Assembly: GCA_965153455.1 (NCBI GenBank)
Contig: OZ234494.1
Location: forward strand, 10,540,001 to 10,604,000
Reading direction: 5' to 3'
DNA: 64,000 nt
Source of the DNA: Sphagnum compactum
Taxonomy: Eukaryota; Bryophyta; Sphagnopsida; Sphagnales
The notes under the pieces were generated by a model, which worked only from the letters and a program-made list of their open reading frames with translations, had not been told where the DNA came from and made no database searches. A program made the position numbers and the translations under genes. Positions 10,400 to 22,234 of the stretch are shown piece after piece; positions within the stretch are counted from its first letter, which is position 1, and each line of letters begins with the position of its first letter.

Positions 10400-13300
10400 G
10401 ATTAAGATGTAATGTGCCTACAAATGTTTTGAAAAGCAGAAATCTTTTCATTGGTATTCTTTCTAATTTCATTACAGCTTCGCAAATATTGTGTTGGAGG
10501 TTTGTACTAATTAATTTAATTCATGTTTTGTATGGAATCTTATGAAGAAATCTGTTGTTTTGTTGCTATAAATCAGAAGTAAAGAGTGCAATTTCTGGAC
10601 TGTTTCTTACAGACAGATTGATATTGGTTTTCCGATTCTTTTTGTTCAAGTTTCTATGTGTGCTATCATGGAGAGCATTTTGATGGCGTGGGATGATATT
10701 TCACAAAGGTATGTTTTCTTGGTTATAGATCATAATTTTCTCTGGAATTGTACTTTGATTTGTAATTTGTGACAGTCCACTGTGATCAACGCCCTGTATT
10801 GCCGAAGGTTCTCAGCATACCTTGGAGAGAGCAAAGCTTTACACAGAACAGATGAAGAAATTCTAATTTTGTTTAGTAAAGTTTACAAGTAAGGACATTT
10901 ATTGTAAACAAAGTTGTATTCTTCAACCTTTCATACATATTCTTGAAATTTTCATAAATCATGATTCATAGTTTATACATTTGCTTAAAACCTGTTGATT
11001 TTTCAATTTTATTGTTTTTTCTTGACATGGAACGTAAAACAGTACCACACAAAACCAGTAAAAAAAAATGCAAAGGTCATCATATGGAGTGTGATAAGAT
11101 CCGAAACTTAGAATATTTTTAGGTTGTCAATGGTTGAAAAGCTTCGATGCAAGAGTTTCACCCTAGAAGTTCCCAATTACTGCAACATTCCATGAAGCTC
11201 AAGAACAACCAGTCTCTATTTGTGTAGCCTCATGTGTGGCACATTGCACATCATATGTCTTTGGACAAAGAAACTTTGGCAATGGAATTCATGGCTTGTT
11301 TGAAGAAAGAAACATGGACAAAGAAACTTTTGTAGTTTGAACTTACTAGCAGCTTTAAAGTTCCAGCACCTTTTTTAAGAACATGGTCACAAGCTTGAAA
11401 CCCCCTTCAGGGCCTGGATATGGTAGTAAGAAGAACAAATCATGATTTGAAAATTTTCTCTTACAACTTTGCAATTAGACTTTTCTCAAACAAGTGAAAA
11501 AAGATTCAAAGTTATAACTAAAAGTTGCAAGTCTAGTTCTTAAAAAGAATGCAAATTTTGCATTTATTCTACACCTACAACTCAACACATATGTTGGCGA
11601 AGATTCAAAAGCCATACAATGATCTTGAAAATTAATATAGCTCCCAAAACAAAAGAAGTCGAATGAAAAACAAAAAACAAATATGCTCGTTCAAAAGCAC
11701 ATGCAAATAATGTATGTCCAAACTTGCTTTCACCAACCACCAAGAAGACATGAGAAGAAATTTCAATGCTACAGAAAAGGCCAGCTTTTTTCTTTAGGTT
11801 AAGGAAGAAGGAAAAAGGGTTAGGTGGAGGGATTTAGGTGAAAAGGAGAAAAAGCTGGTTGATTTTGATTTTGATTGTTTTAGGGTTAGGGTTTCATGCA
11901 TTGAATGATGGTGCTCAAGAGCGTGCAAGAGTTCCGACAACGGAGGGCTGAACTTTGTGGTCCCCAGAGCTGAGAAGAAACACCAAGAGCCTCCTTGCAG
12001 TATTGAGATCTGTCAAAGCCAACCGCAAAGCATCATCGATGAGGGCGCTACTGAGCAGGCGACTGCCACAACTTCAACAGAGGGCGTTGCACAACCTTAA
12101 GGGCAACTATGACGAGCAGCGATTTCTTTGTTCAAAAATGAGGTAAGCTAATGGAGTCGCCTTCGACTCTCTTCGTTGCAATGCTTAGAGATCTATCTTT
12201 TAGAAGCAGTGTTCCGCTCTTTACAATTTTTTGAGAGTTTGCTTTGATTCCTCTACTTGGTGAGGAGTCTCGCCATTCTGACCACGTATACATATGTATA
12301 AGAACGTTTCTATAGCCTTCTTTTGTACAGAGAGATAACTTGCTGCAATGTTGTATGCAGTACTTGGGTTTATGAGAAACTTAACAAATTAAAACAGACC
12401 TTGTTCAGCGTTTGCAATTGCGAAGAATGCTCCCCTAATGTGCACATATTGAGGGTAACAGTGGAGCACCTACCTGCAATTTTCCAGACCCAAGTAGGTA
12501 TCTCAATCCAAACCCTCTTGCTCTTTCCAAAACCCTACACCCAGTAGACAGCTTGGGTTCTGCTTTTAGGAGCAGTTTCCAAGACCTCAATGCTTTCTCT
12601 CTCAGTACTGAGTTGCAAGACTAATGGAAGTTTTTGGGGATTCACAGTATCCATTGCAGCACTACCCTCTTTCAACATCCTGACCACAATCCTAAGAAGA
12701 ATCTGGTGTCTCCTGTGAAGAATCTGTGACTCCTTAAAAACACTTTATAAACCTCCCTTTCATCTCATCTCATCTCGAGAGCAAAAATGAAATGATCTTT
12801 TTCCAGAGGAAAAAATGTGCACCGAGCTTTTGATCAACCCAACAACTGCTCAATTTAACCATTAATAACCACCACCATATCAAAACCACTGCAAAATCTG
12901 GTCTTCGTAGAGAATGTCCATATCCTACATAGCTTCTTCAAGAAAATAGTAGCCAACCATGGGGACAAACCACAACAAAATATGCTCTCCATAGGCAAAT
13001 TGTGTTCACATCCTCTAAACTTCCTTCTTCAGAAGAATTGTTTTGCCCCTGGTTTCACTGCATCTCTTTGGGAAGCTAGAAACAGGCCATTATTGGCACA
13101 AAGCTCCTTCTGCGAGTCTTCACTGGCTACTACCTGTTTACCACATGTGATAATTCCTTACTATACCTGCTTCCTTTGAAATACACTATATAAGCAAAAA
13201 CATCAAAAAGTACTTTATGATGTCTCTCCATCAATATAGCCTCCAGTCAAAGCTTCCATTTTGTCCATTTCAATTCACATTGCAGATGTGAAGAAGGATA

Positions 13301-13807
13301 GCCATTGTGGAAACATATTCTATGAAGTCCTTCTGTCTGCAATCCAAGCTCACCCATGTTCAATGTCTTGACAATCTATATTGATGAGGCAGAACAAATA
13401 CAGGGAACTTCAGAGTTATTTTTCTTCCAATTCAGCCAAAAGCTACAACATTGATTGTTGCCATTAGAGCTCATTTGCAAAAATTGAGAGAAACTCAACA
13501 CAGAGAAATCAAGGCAAGAATGCACTGAACTCTTGAGTGAATCCTAAGACAGATCAAATTAGTGAATTAGGAAAGACTGAGCTCTTGGTCCTCTACTGAA
13601 TGGGTCCTAGCACCTTAAGCTTTAGACAGTTGCTTCAAAAACAAAATGCAGTTCCTTTAAGCTTTGCACTGTTCCTTGTACAAAGTGAAGTCCTCAAGGG
13701 TCTTGCATTTGCACTGGGTCCTCAAGTAGGGGTTTGCATCGTGACATGGTGGGCAAAGGAAGTAAGAGCACACCTATGTTGCAGAAGTACTGCAAACCCA
13801 TGACTAA
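10400..13807. other. intergenic spacer, no confident gene
   Basis: I recognise no protein domain on either strand. The only gene-like feature is a telobox-led candidate first exon at 11880-12142, listed separately. The last 200 bases or so should contain the 3' UTR of RAD51, which is read on the minus strand. Confidence 0.5.
11880..12142 (+). other. possible first exon of an unidentified transcript
   Basis: TTAGGGTTAGGGTTTCATG, a reversed double telobox, is followed by ATG codons at 11905 and 11908 and, after about 235 bases of GC-richer sequence, by the good donor AATGAG|GTAAGC. The frame from 11905 has only 23 codons. Another frame is open from 11955 to 12146, but its residues match nothing I recognise. 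It could be a decayed gene, a non-coding RNA or chance. Confidence 0.2.
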
Positions 13808-14836
13808 TCAGTCGTCCTTGACATCAGTTACTCCCTCCAGAGTAATCTGAAAACGTGCTTCCTGCTCTGCCAGGCATGGGGACGAGATCACCTTGCATAC
13901 TCGTTCTTCACCTCGCCCCTTCCTCAAGGACAGTCTTGTTGTGGAAGCATGAGCCATGATGTTGCCACCTATGGGCTTGACCTGCGGACCAGAGAACATC
14001 GCCGCTCCTGAGTCCACTTGGGCCACTACCTGGTTGGTCAAAACCACCGCCACTCCGAACTCATCTGCAATCTTTTGCAGTCCTCTTAAGAACCTCCCTA
14101 GATGCATCTGCCGGGCAGCAAGCTCACCACGGCCAAAGAAATCTGTCCTGTACAGGGCTGTGGCGCTGTCTACAACCATCACAGCAAACCTAGTGTCGGC
14201 CATCATAGACGCGGCCTCCAGAAGCAGCTTGGATTGATGGTCAGTGTTGTGAGCACGGGCATATGCCACATTGTCCAGAACTTCACTGCCATTCATACCA
14301 AACCTCTCCGCAATTTGCAGTAATCTCTGTGGTCTGAACGTACCCTCCGCATCGATGTAGAGAGCTTTCCCTTCGCCTCCCCCCCGATCTAGCGGCAATT
14401 GAGCAGTGACACACAAGGTGTGACAAAGCTGGCTCTTCCCGGTCCGAAACTCCCCATAAATCTCAGTAATGGACCCAGTTTCAATCCCACCTTCCAAAAT
14501 CTTGTCGAGCTCCTTGGAACCCGTGGTAATCTGGATAAGCTCCGCCCGCTGCTCGTGCAGCTGGCGCGCGCTGGTAAAACCCATCGGCACCAACTTGCAA
14601 GCAGACTCGGTGATCTTGTCGACCTTTGCATCGCTGAGACCTCGGATCGCTACCAAATCCTTCTTGGATGCATATGCTACCGCCTCCACAGTACAGTATC
14701 CAGCATCCTTCAGCTTCTTCACGTCCGCCGCCGCTATTCCACATCCTTGCAACTGCTCCACCAAAGATGGTCCATACGCCTGCTCCGCCTCCCGCACCTC
14801 CACCTGATCCTCTTCCATAATTTCTCTCCCCCCCAC
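13808..14836 (-). CDS. RAD51: DNA repair recombinase RAD51
   Basis: A single uninterrupted frame of 342 residues, close to the usual 339-343. RAD51 forms helical filaments on single-stranded DNA and carries out strand exchange in homologous recombination. Visible in order: helix-hairpin-helix region (about 32-72), polymerisation motif FTSA (87-90), Walker A GEFRTGKS (128-135), the [19 protein letters not shown] block, Walker B VMVVDS (219-224), [30 protein letters not shown], and the C-terminal [16 protein letters not shown]. All catalytic features are present, so it should be functional. It is RAD51 rather than DMC1 or a paralogue by overall match. Initiation at M1 or M7 cannot be separated by sequence. 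The absence of introns is striking, since animal and flowering-plant RAD51 genes are split. Intronless copies are known from Physcomitrium. A processed retrocopy is less likely, because the frame is perfect and no poly-A scar was recognised. Confidence 0.97.
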   Translation of the reverse strand: MGGREIMEEDQVEVREAEQAYGPSLVEQLQGCGIAAADVKKLKDAGYCTVEAVAYASKKDLVAIRGLSDAKVDKITESACKLVPMGFTSARQLHEQRAELIQITTGSKELDKILEGGIETGSITEIYGEFRTGKSQLCHTLCVTAQLPLDRGGGEGKALYIDAEGTFRPQRLLQIAERFGMNGSEVLDNVAYARAHNTDHQSKLLLEAASMMADTRFAVMVVDSATALYRTDFFGRGELAARQMHLGRFLRGLQKIADEFGVAVVLTNQVVAQVDSGAAMFSGPQVKPIGGNIMAHASTTRLSLRKGRGEERVCKVISSPCLAEQEARFQITLEGVTDVKDD

Positions 14837-14877
14837 GACGATAGCGATCTACAATTCTCCACAAAATTTTCAACGCG

Positions 14878-15110
14878 AAAACGCTGTGAGAGAATCAAAC
14901 TCGCAAATGCTGTGCAAGAATTATCGCAAGCAAATATTGTGCGAGAATCGAGCGCACTAATGCTGTGCTTCTCGCTCCAATGCAGCGGAAAGCGCAACCC
15001 CAGCACAACGTACCAAAGTTTTTAGGTCAGGGACTCGGGAAGATTGACGAAGAAGAAAGTGACTCGGTAAGAATCTCAGACTTGCAAATTGGGGGCAAAA
15101 TTGGCGCCAA
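14878..15110 (-). promoter_or_regulatory. RAD51 upstream region: 26-bp degenerate repeats and an E2F-like site
   Basis: AATGCTGTG-type units start at about 14880, 14906, 14933 and 14959, giving four degenerate copies with a 26-27 base period. Further upstream, ATTGGCGCCAA (15100-15110) is palindromic and fits the plant E2F consensus WTTSSCSS. S-phase control of RAD51 by E2F is plausible, but here it is only inferred. Confidence 0.4.
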
Positions 15111-15414
15111 CATTTGAAATTCCGCAATGGAGGAGTGCGCGGACTAACTAGTAAGTAGTAAGTTCCTAACCTAAGTTGTGCTTTGGCTTTCTTTCTTTGG
15201 TTCTTTTTTTCTTTTTTTTTTGGTTTTTTTTTTGCCTTGTGATTAGGTGAGTAGCCAGCTTTCTTTTTTAGCATTTATTGAATTTTTGTTTGAACACTTA
15301 TCTCCATAGGGATACCTACCTTAGTTCACCTACCTACTGAATCAATAGGTACGTACTTACCTACCATCTACTTACCTATTTTCTAAAATGAAAGCACCGC
15401 TACAAACCCTAGAC

Positions 15415-15575
15415 ACATCCCATAGAACTTGGACCACAATAAAAGATGCATAAGTCTTGGATGAAAACATCCCATAGAACTTGGACCACAATTAAAAGAT
15501 GCATAAGTCTTGGATGAAAACATCCCATAGAACTTGGACCACAATAAAGGATGCATAAGTCTTGGATGAAAACAC
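15415..15575 (+). repeat. three-copy tandem repeat, 52-53 bp
   Basis: Copies begin at 15415, 15467 and 15520 with ACATCCCATAGAACTTGG and continue with ACCACAAT and GATGCATAAGTCTTGGATG. They are almost identical, so the array is recent. Confidence 0.9.
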
Positions 15576-18500
15576 CCGTGGACTAATATACAACAATGTA
15601 CTAACCTCAACTATACACACACACACCTTCCCCCCTAACCTCTTTTAGCTATTGTTAAGTTTTTTGAGTCACCTCATCCTTCTTATCCCACCACTCCACT
15701 TTCGCTTTGCTCATTATTGTCAATTGTCTATACATTGAACTCCAAGTTAAGTTGTTTTTGCTCATAAATCATTAAGAAAGTGTGACCGAAAACTTTAGAG
15801 AAGCAACTGAAGACAAAGGGATTCACATTGTGGAATTTAAATGATCAAGGGAAAAAAGAAAGTTTAAAAACTACAACCAAAACCAACAAACAAGTGACAA
15901 AATAGACAAAGGAGATTTAAATTGTGTAAGCTATAACTCACACAAGAGACCGAAAACAAAGGGAATTCAAATGGAAGATGTTTTTTTTGGTAACCTTTAA
16001 TACTTTAAGTTTGGAGATGCTTGTTGTGTGACATTCTTCACAAAGTTCCAAACTTTCCATATTTGTTCATAATGGATTGTTTCATATGATTTTCATTTCT
16101 TTCACTTGGAAAATGGACTTCAATTTGTTGTCATTACATTAGTGTTTTTTTATTGACAATTTATCATTGAATGGTGACCTCCTACATGGCCTTACAAATG
16201 GGTAGCTTAAGCAACATTTAGTAATTTATGTATAGGAAATGGGTCTATCAATAGACCTTTCTCTTACGTAAAGTGCCTATGTGATAATGACATTGTAGAG
16301 GGACAACGTTGCAATGACAAGGACAATGAAGAGGGATAGGATAGTGGGTAATTTCCACCTAGTGAAAGTTATTCTAACAAATTAGAGAGTATTTTTCGGA
16401 TTGTGTAAGTTATTATTTACCATTTGCAACTAATTTTTGTAATTAAAAAATGTCATTTACAACTATTGGGAGAAATATTCTAACCATCTCCCATGGTCCC
16501 AACCATCAATTAGAAAAACAATCACCCCTTTTCACATTTTTTGCAATTTGCCCTCCCCAAAAGCCTTATTTATATTATTCATTATCACTCTCCTTTTCAA
16601 TTCTTGTCTCGTCGACCTAACTTTTGCACCTACATCAATATAATTGAATTATGAATTTTTTTGAGTTAGTGTGGGAAATATCTACATTTCAAGCCTCAAG
16701 GATTCATGAGACCAAAAATGATGGTTGTGGCAAACTTGGTTGGCATCACAATTTCATCATCTACAAGGATTTACAATGTCCAATCTAAACCTAATCAATC
16801 ATAATTCTTACATTGCAACCATAATGGAGCCTTCGGGAGGTTATTTTTTGTATATTTTATGAAACACATTAAATGAAGGGGTAGTTTTTTGGTAAGTTAT
16901 GAAATAATTGAATATTAAAGGAAATTTTTATTGACATTAAAAATATTTTAGGTATATATTCGATATATTGTAAATATATTTTCATGATCCAATTTTTGGC
17001 ACTTTATTTACATTGAAATGAACTATAATTTATTTAATTTTCCATCAAGTTGCATCTTATATCTTTTTACATGTCATTTGGAAAAAAATGGAAATAATCT
17101 CCTTTGGAATGGAGTTCAACAAGAACTTTGATATTTAATGTTATGTAAGTTTCCCATTTCCAAGGTCTACCATTGTGCAAGTTGTAAGTGGTTTCTTAGG
17201 GTTTGCAATTTTGTCAATTCAAATGTTACAACCCACATTCAATTGAAGGTGTGTCAAATCAAAGGTCTTGCATTCGTATTTGTTCAATGACCTTTGCAAG
17301 TTGTAGCTTATGCATATGGTCATCTTGCTTGTGCTTGTGATCATGTTTGTTGTCTACATGTTCATAGTCTCTTTATCGTGTTGTATTTCTACCATGTTGC
17401 ACCACTCATCCCACCTTCCCATTTCAAGTGGAAGTTGATTTTTGGGTCACCCACTCCCTTTCATGTTGCCACATCTAATACCAAATCTACCAATGCACAA
17501 ATTGCCAAAGACACATTTCCCATTCATCAACTTGAGCCTTTTTAACAAGAGAAATCCATAAAGACAAAGGTCTATGAAGTTAATAGGACATTTCATAGGG
17601 GGCCAACTTGGGCACTTTCATGACATGTGTGTAAAGTATACACCTTCAAAATGTGTTGAATTTAATTTTGGGTTTCACTTTTTTTGTTTGGGTGTTATAA
17701 TTTTTTTCACAAAGCTAATATTATCTATATCATATGTAATAAATAAATATTTAAAAAAAATTGAATTCAAGGAATAATGGTTTGTTTATGGCATGTGCAA
17801 TATTTTAAAACTTGTTTCATGTTTTAAATTGCATTAGATTTTGATTTGAGTTAGTCAACCAATAAATGTTTGAAATATAATTTAAAAAGATGGTCCACCC
17901 AAGATTTAAAATGATTGTTTGTCAAAATTTTAATTTATCACATACTTATGGTTATCTCCATGAAAAAACCCATTTGATATGATAATTATCAAAAAACTTT
18001 CATAGCTCAAAAACTTATTATAATCACATGGAATCACAATGTTTAATAGATACTACAAATTTCATAAAGATTACAAATCATTTCGATCATTTTTTGAATA
18101 CATTTGCATTTCTTAGTATAATATGACATGCATTGTTTTGCGCAAATTACTCTAATATCACGTCATGTACAAATAAAAAGGTGTAATATCTTTGGCATTT
18201 GATTTTTCTAAATTTTGACCTATCATAATAATGCAAAAACATTGTGAATATCTTTCATAATAATGACATGGTTGAAGTTCAATCATGGACCCCTAAAACA
18301 CAGTACAATGCGACAACAATCTTGCCCCCCCCCCCCCCCCCCCCACCCTAATGTGCTTTCAGCCTAGAGTGATCTATTTAGGTGGGAGATGGATTTGATC
18401 TTGTATGACATTGTGACATGTAGAATGAAAAAGATTGTAGGTGTTATAAAGTTCATATTGACTAATTTTCATTAATAACGTGTTTATTATTAATATTAAT

Positions 18501-20080
18501 AGTTGGATCGAAATCCATGTATATGTGCTTGAGAAGTGGAAACAATTAACCCATTTGCTCACACTTGAAAATATAACAACAAATTTTATTGTACCAAATA
18601 TAACCTAAATATTGTTGTGTGCCCTCTTGAATTTTGACTTAATATGAATGAACAAGTAGTGGGCTATAAGTTAATGTCATTCAAAACTAATTAAAAGTCT
18701 ATGTTGACTAGAGTACACAATGGAATCACCACTCATATCAAACATGGCTCCTTTTTCTATGCTTTTACATTGTGTTGCACATAGGATTGACTTGGTTATG
18801 AAAATTTTATGCACCTTGTCACTAGTTGACAACATATAAAAGTTGGGTTAAATGTCCTCATATTTTTCTTAATTTAACAAGAGAGTTGTTGAACTCGAAA
18901 GGCACATTGTTTTTTGGATGTGAAAGCATTTGGAATCCTTTAAAACATGAAAAAAAAATTCAATTTTCAATGTTTTTTCCTATTAAAAAGGTGTAAATGT
19001 GGGCAAATCAATTTGCACATGTGATGTAACCACGGCCAATAACATTGTGTGTCACAAGCATGAAAGCTACAAAGACAATTAGATTTGTACATGAAAACTA
19101 TCATGGAATTTTTTTCAAACTAGGTTCCTAAAGGGGTATAAATAAAAACAAGACCCCCCAGTATCATTACGATAGACTTATAATTTAAGAGGTTCTCAAA
19201 AAGGTTTCATTGACTTATAGTTTAGAAAGATTTTCAAGTAAATTTCATGACACTAGGTTGTTCAATGCTTAAATTTGCATAGTTTCCCTTGCTTGATGCC
19301 TTTAGTTGAATCACTACATGGTGTGATTAAGATGGGTTAAGTTCGAAACATCTACATTGCGAATTTTATTGATCGTATGAAGATGGTTCAAATTGATATA
19401 TGGAGATATTACAATGTAATCAAAATCACATTAAAAGTAGTTGTGTTTATTGTTTTCAACAACATGATCAATTTCTAGAAAGTAACCTTGTCACTAGTGT
19501 GAGTTGTGAATATTGGTTTCCTTAACCTAACTTTGTGTCATGCATGCACTTTGATTGGGCTTTGAATTTGCATGGTTACATGTTGAAAATTAGCAAACAA
19601 GGCAAATAGATCTAATTTCTCCAACCATGTGGGAACAAAATTTGAAAAATGTGGACATAATGTTTTGAAACAATATTTCATCTTTCTTGTGAACTACAAC
19701 AATAGTTCTTGGACATGGAATTCATGACAACTATGGGCATTATCTACTGCCACTAGTATGTGAAACTTGATGATAAAATAAACTTTAATCATCATGTAGC
19801 CACTTTGAAGGATCATTTTGCAACACCAAAAAATGTTGGGCCCCACACTTGAAAAAAGGTGTAACAATTTGCCTATATGCCATGCCTTGGAGAATAGAGC
19901 ACATTTGCTCATTCAAACCATGAAAACTAAGTTTGCATGCACCATGAAGGTGGATTTAAGAAGGATTATAATGAGCCTTCTATTGACTGTGGTTTAGGCT
20001 AGGACTTAACCAAATTTTGAGCTTGGAGATGCTTAAATGATTTAGCTTGTTGAAATTTGTATGGTGCACATTTTATGATT
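15576..20080. other. AT-rich spacer, no gene seen
   Basis: About 4.5 kb of AT-rich DNA with short, stop-broken frames on both strands. It includes a run of 20 C at 18325-18344, which may be a sequencing or assembly weak spot. It is probably decayed transposon sequence, but I cannot name a family. Confidence 0.6.
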
Positions 20081-20314
20081 TATTAGAAGACAAATGATAT
20101 TTTAACACACTTGTTTTTATGAAAAGTAAGTTGCACATTGATGAAACACATGCTTAGATATTAGAAAACAAATGATATTTTAACACACTTGTTTTTATGA
20201 TAAGTAAGTTGCACATTGATTAAACACATGCTTAGATATTAGAAGACAAATGATATTTTAACACACTTGTTTTTATGAGAAGTAAGTTGCACATTGATTA
20301 AACACATGCTTAGA
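20081..20314 (+). repeat. three-copy tandem repeat, 78 bp
   Basis: Units start at 20081, 20159 and 20237 with TATTAGAA and contain ACAAATGATATTTTAACACA and GTAAGTTGCACATTGAT. The copies differ at only a few positions. The array lies about 500 bases before the decayed transposase and might belong to the same element. Confidence 0.92.
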
Positions 20315-20814
20315 TATGTGTGTGTTAGAAACAAGGTAAACTTTCTTCATTTTTCATGTGTTCTTTTTTTTGCATTCTTTTGAGTCTTTGAGTTCATTGT
20401 TGAAGCTTTTTCAATTATTGGGACTTGACATCTATTGGTTTTTGTTTTCTTGGCATTGAAATGTGTTTTTGTTCCTTGCTTGGTCTTAGTGCATTCTCGT
20501 GTGTTTTTGTTTTTTGCTCTGCTTCATTGCATTGTTGTGTGTTTATGTTCCTTGTTTGGCCTTCAACCTTCATGTCTAAGTTGCCATGGAAGTTGTAGCC
20601 CCCTAAAAATTTCATGTATAAATACTTGTTTGGTGACAAAATCCCAAAAAAGGATGGTGCTTTTGGTAGCCAGCCATTATGCAAATCATGATAATGTTAT
20701 TATTTATGTTATTTTTGCTATGGAATCTGTTGTGGAACTTCATTGTGAGCTTGTGGACCTAGTTTTGGCACAAGAAAATATTACATCGACCAAGAAATGA
20801 AAAAAGGCCCATGG

Positions 20815-22210
20815 ATTGAACATGCATTTATGATACTTGGGCAATCAAGCTTTCTCGGGCATAATATGTTCTAGGTTCCAATGGCAAAGTTGCTCAAGTT
20901 CGGTGCAAAATATGTAACCTAATTGAAGGCATAAACAAATTTTTGGTCCACAAGCTTGATTCATTTTGGAAACATGCAAGTCGTCATAAAGCTTTGGTAG
21001 CTATGTTGGGGGTAAAGGCGAAGCAACATTATTTATTAACGTCCAATGCCCATATTGTTAATTAGAAGTTTTATGTTGCAAAGGGTCCAGAAACAATGTT
21101 GTAGCAAATCATTCAAGGTGTAGCTCAATTTCTTGACAAGAAGAAGATTGTGCAGTTTGCCCTAATATTTCACTTACTTAGTCATGGTTACCCCATGATA
21201 AAATACATAAGAATGTAGAATTTATTTGTGCAGTTGAATGTTTGTGACAATCCCATGAAACATTGGTCTGATGGGTCTAGGCGGGAGATGGTAGATTGCA
21301 TGTGTGAACATGTTTTGAAAAAAATTCAAACTATTATTGTTGGGGCAACTTTTCTTTCTTTGAATGCAAATGAAGTTACTATTGTTGATAATCAATATTG
21401 GCTTTTAGTGCATGTGTAAGTGATGCATGCATGGAAAATAATGTTGTTGAGGGAGGAAAATAATGTTGTTGGTGCAAATAATTTTACTATTATGATTATT
21501 CAATCCTTCATGCAGTAAGGGGGTTTGATTCAAGAAGAGATAACCAAAAGGCTAATTTGTTTTGGTGTTTATGGGGCCTCCTTTTTCCAACGCTATCACA
21601 CTGGAGTGACATTTCAATTGAAGGAGAAATATGTTCCTTACATGATGGGACAACATTGCATGGTTGATAGGACGAATTTTGTTGTTCAAACCTTGTGGCA
21701 ATTGACATGTTCATCAATAAGTTGGATCAATCCGTTCTTTGATTTTGAGTTGATGAATGCCCTTGGCATTATGTATCCACAATTTTGGATACAACCTAAT
21801 GCTGATTTTTCTATCTTTTTGCATCTGGCTATCATAAAAAAATTTATTTTGAAGCAAAGAGGATGAAACCTTCATTGTTGTAGGTTGTAGAACCTTTGAA
21901 CATTAACCCCTTGGATTTACAAATGTGGATGTTTAAGCTCACCAATGCATTGCTCACTTAGCTGTTGAATGAATATTTAAAGTTGGTTGAGATTACAATG
22001 GTGTTAGTGTTGGATCTATAGAAGATGAATGGACTTTTTTCATGTTTGCATTCATGAAGGATAAATTGTGCAATAGGTTGAATTTGCATTTGAACACAAC
22101 TATTCGCATGTTTGCACAAAAGTTTTATACTCAAAATAATTTCCCTTATCACAAGGTTATACAACTTGGAAGGATTAAAAACTTTGGATTGATGCTACAA
22201 CTTAGCAAAT
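20815..22210 (+). pseudogene. decayed hAT-type transposase (BED zinc finger to dimerisation domain)
   Basis: In plus-strand order, with stops and frame changes between pieces, there is a BED-like finger (about 20880-20990: RCKIC then FWKHASRHK, so C-x2-C and H-x3-H) and a middle part with KHWSDGSRREM and NANEVTIVDNQYWLLVHVYV-like residues (about 21230-21420). Then come GVYGASFFQRYHTGVTFQL and GQHCMVDRTNFVVQ (about 21560-21710), ALGIMYPQFW (about 21755), and a C-terminal piece, VLGSIEDEWTF, MKDKLCNRL and TTIRMFAQKFYTQNNFPYHK (about 22005-22160). The last piece resembles the hAT dimerisation region. The order matches the ZNF862/C17orf113-like transposase-derived proteins common in plant genomes. 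At least four stops show it is dead. I did not find terminal inverted repeats or a target duplication. Confidence 0.72.
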
Positions 22211-22234
22211 TTTGTTATTTTGACAACACATGAT

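Noticed and set aside
18325-18344. Run of 20 C (and 17 C at 34520-34536)
   Set aside because: Homopolymers of this length are common assembly weak spots; I draw no biological conclusion.
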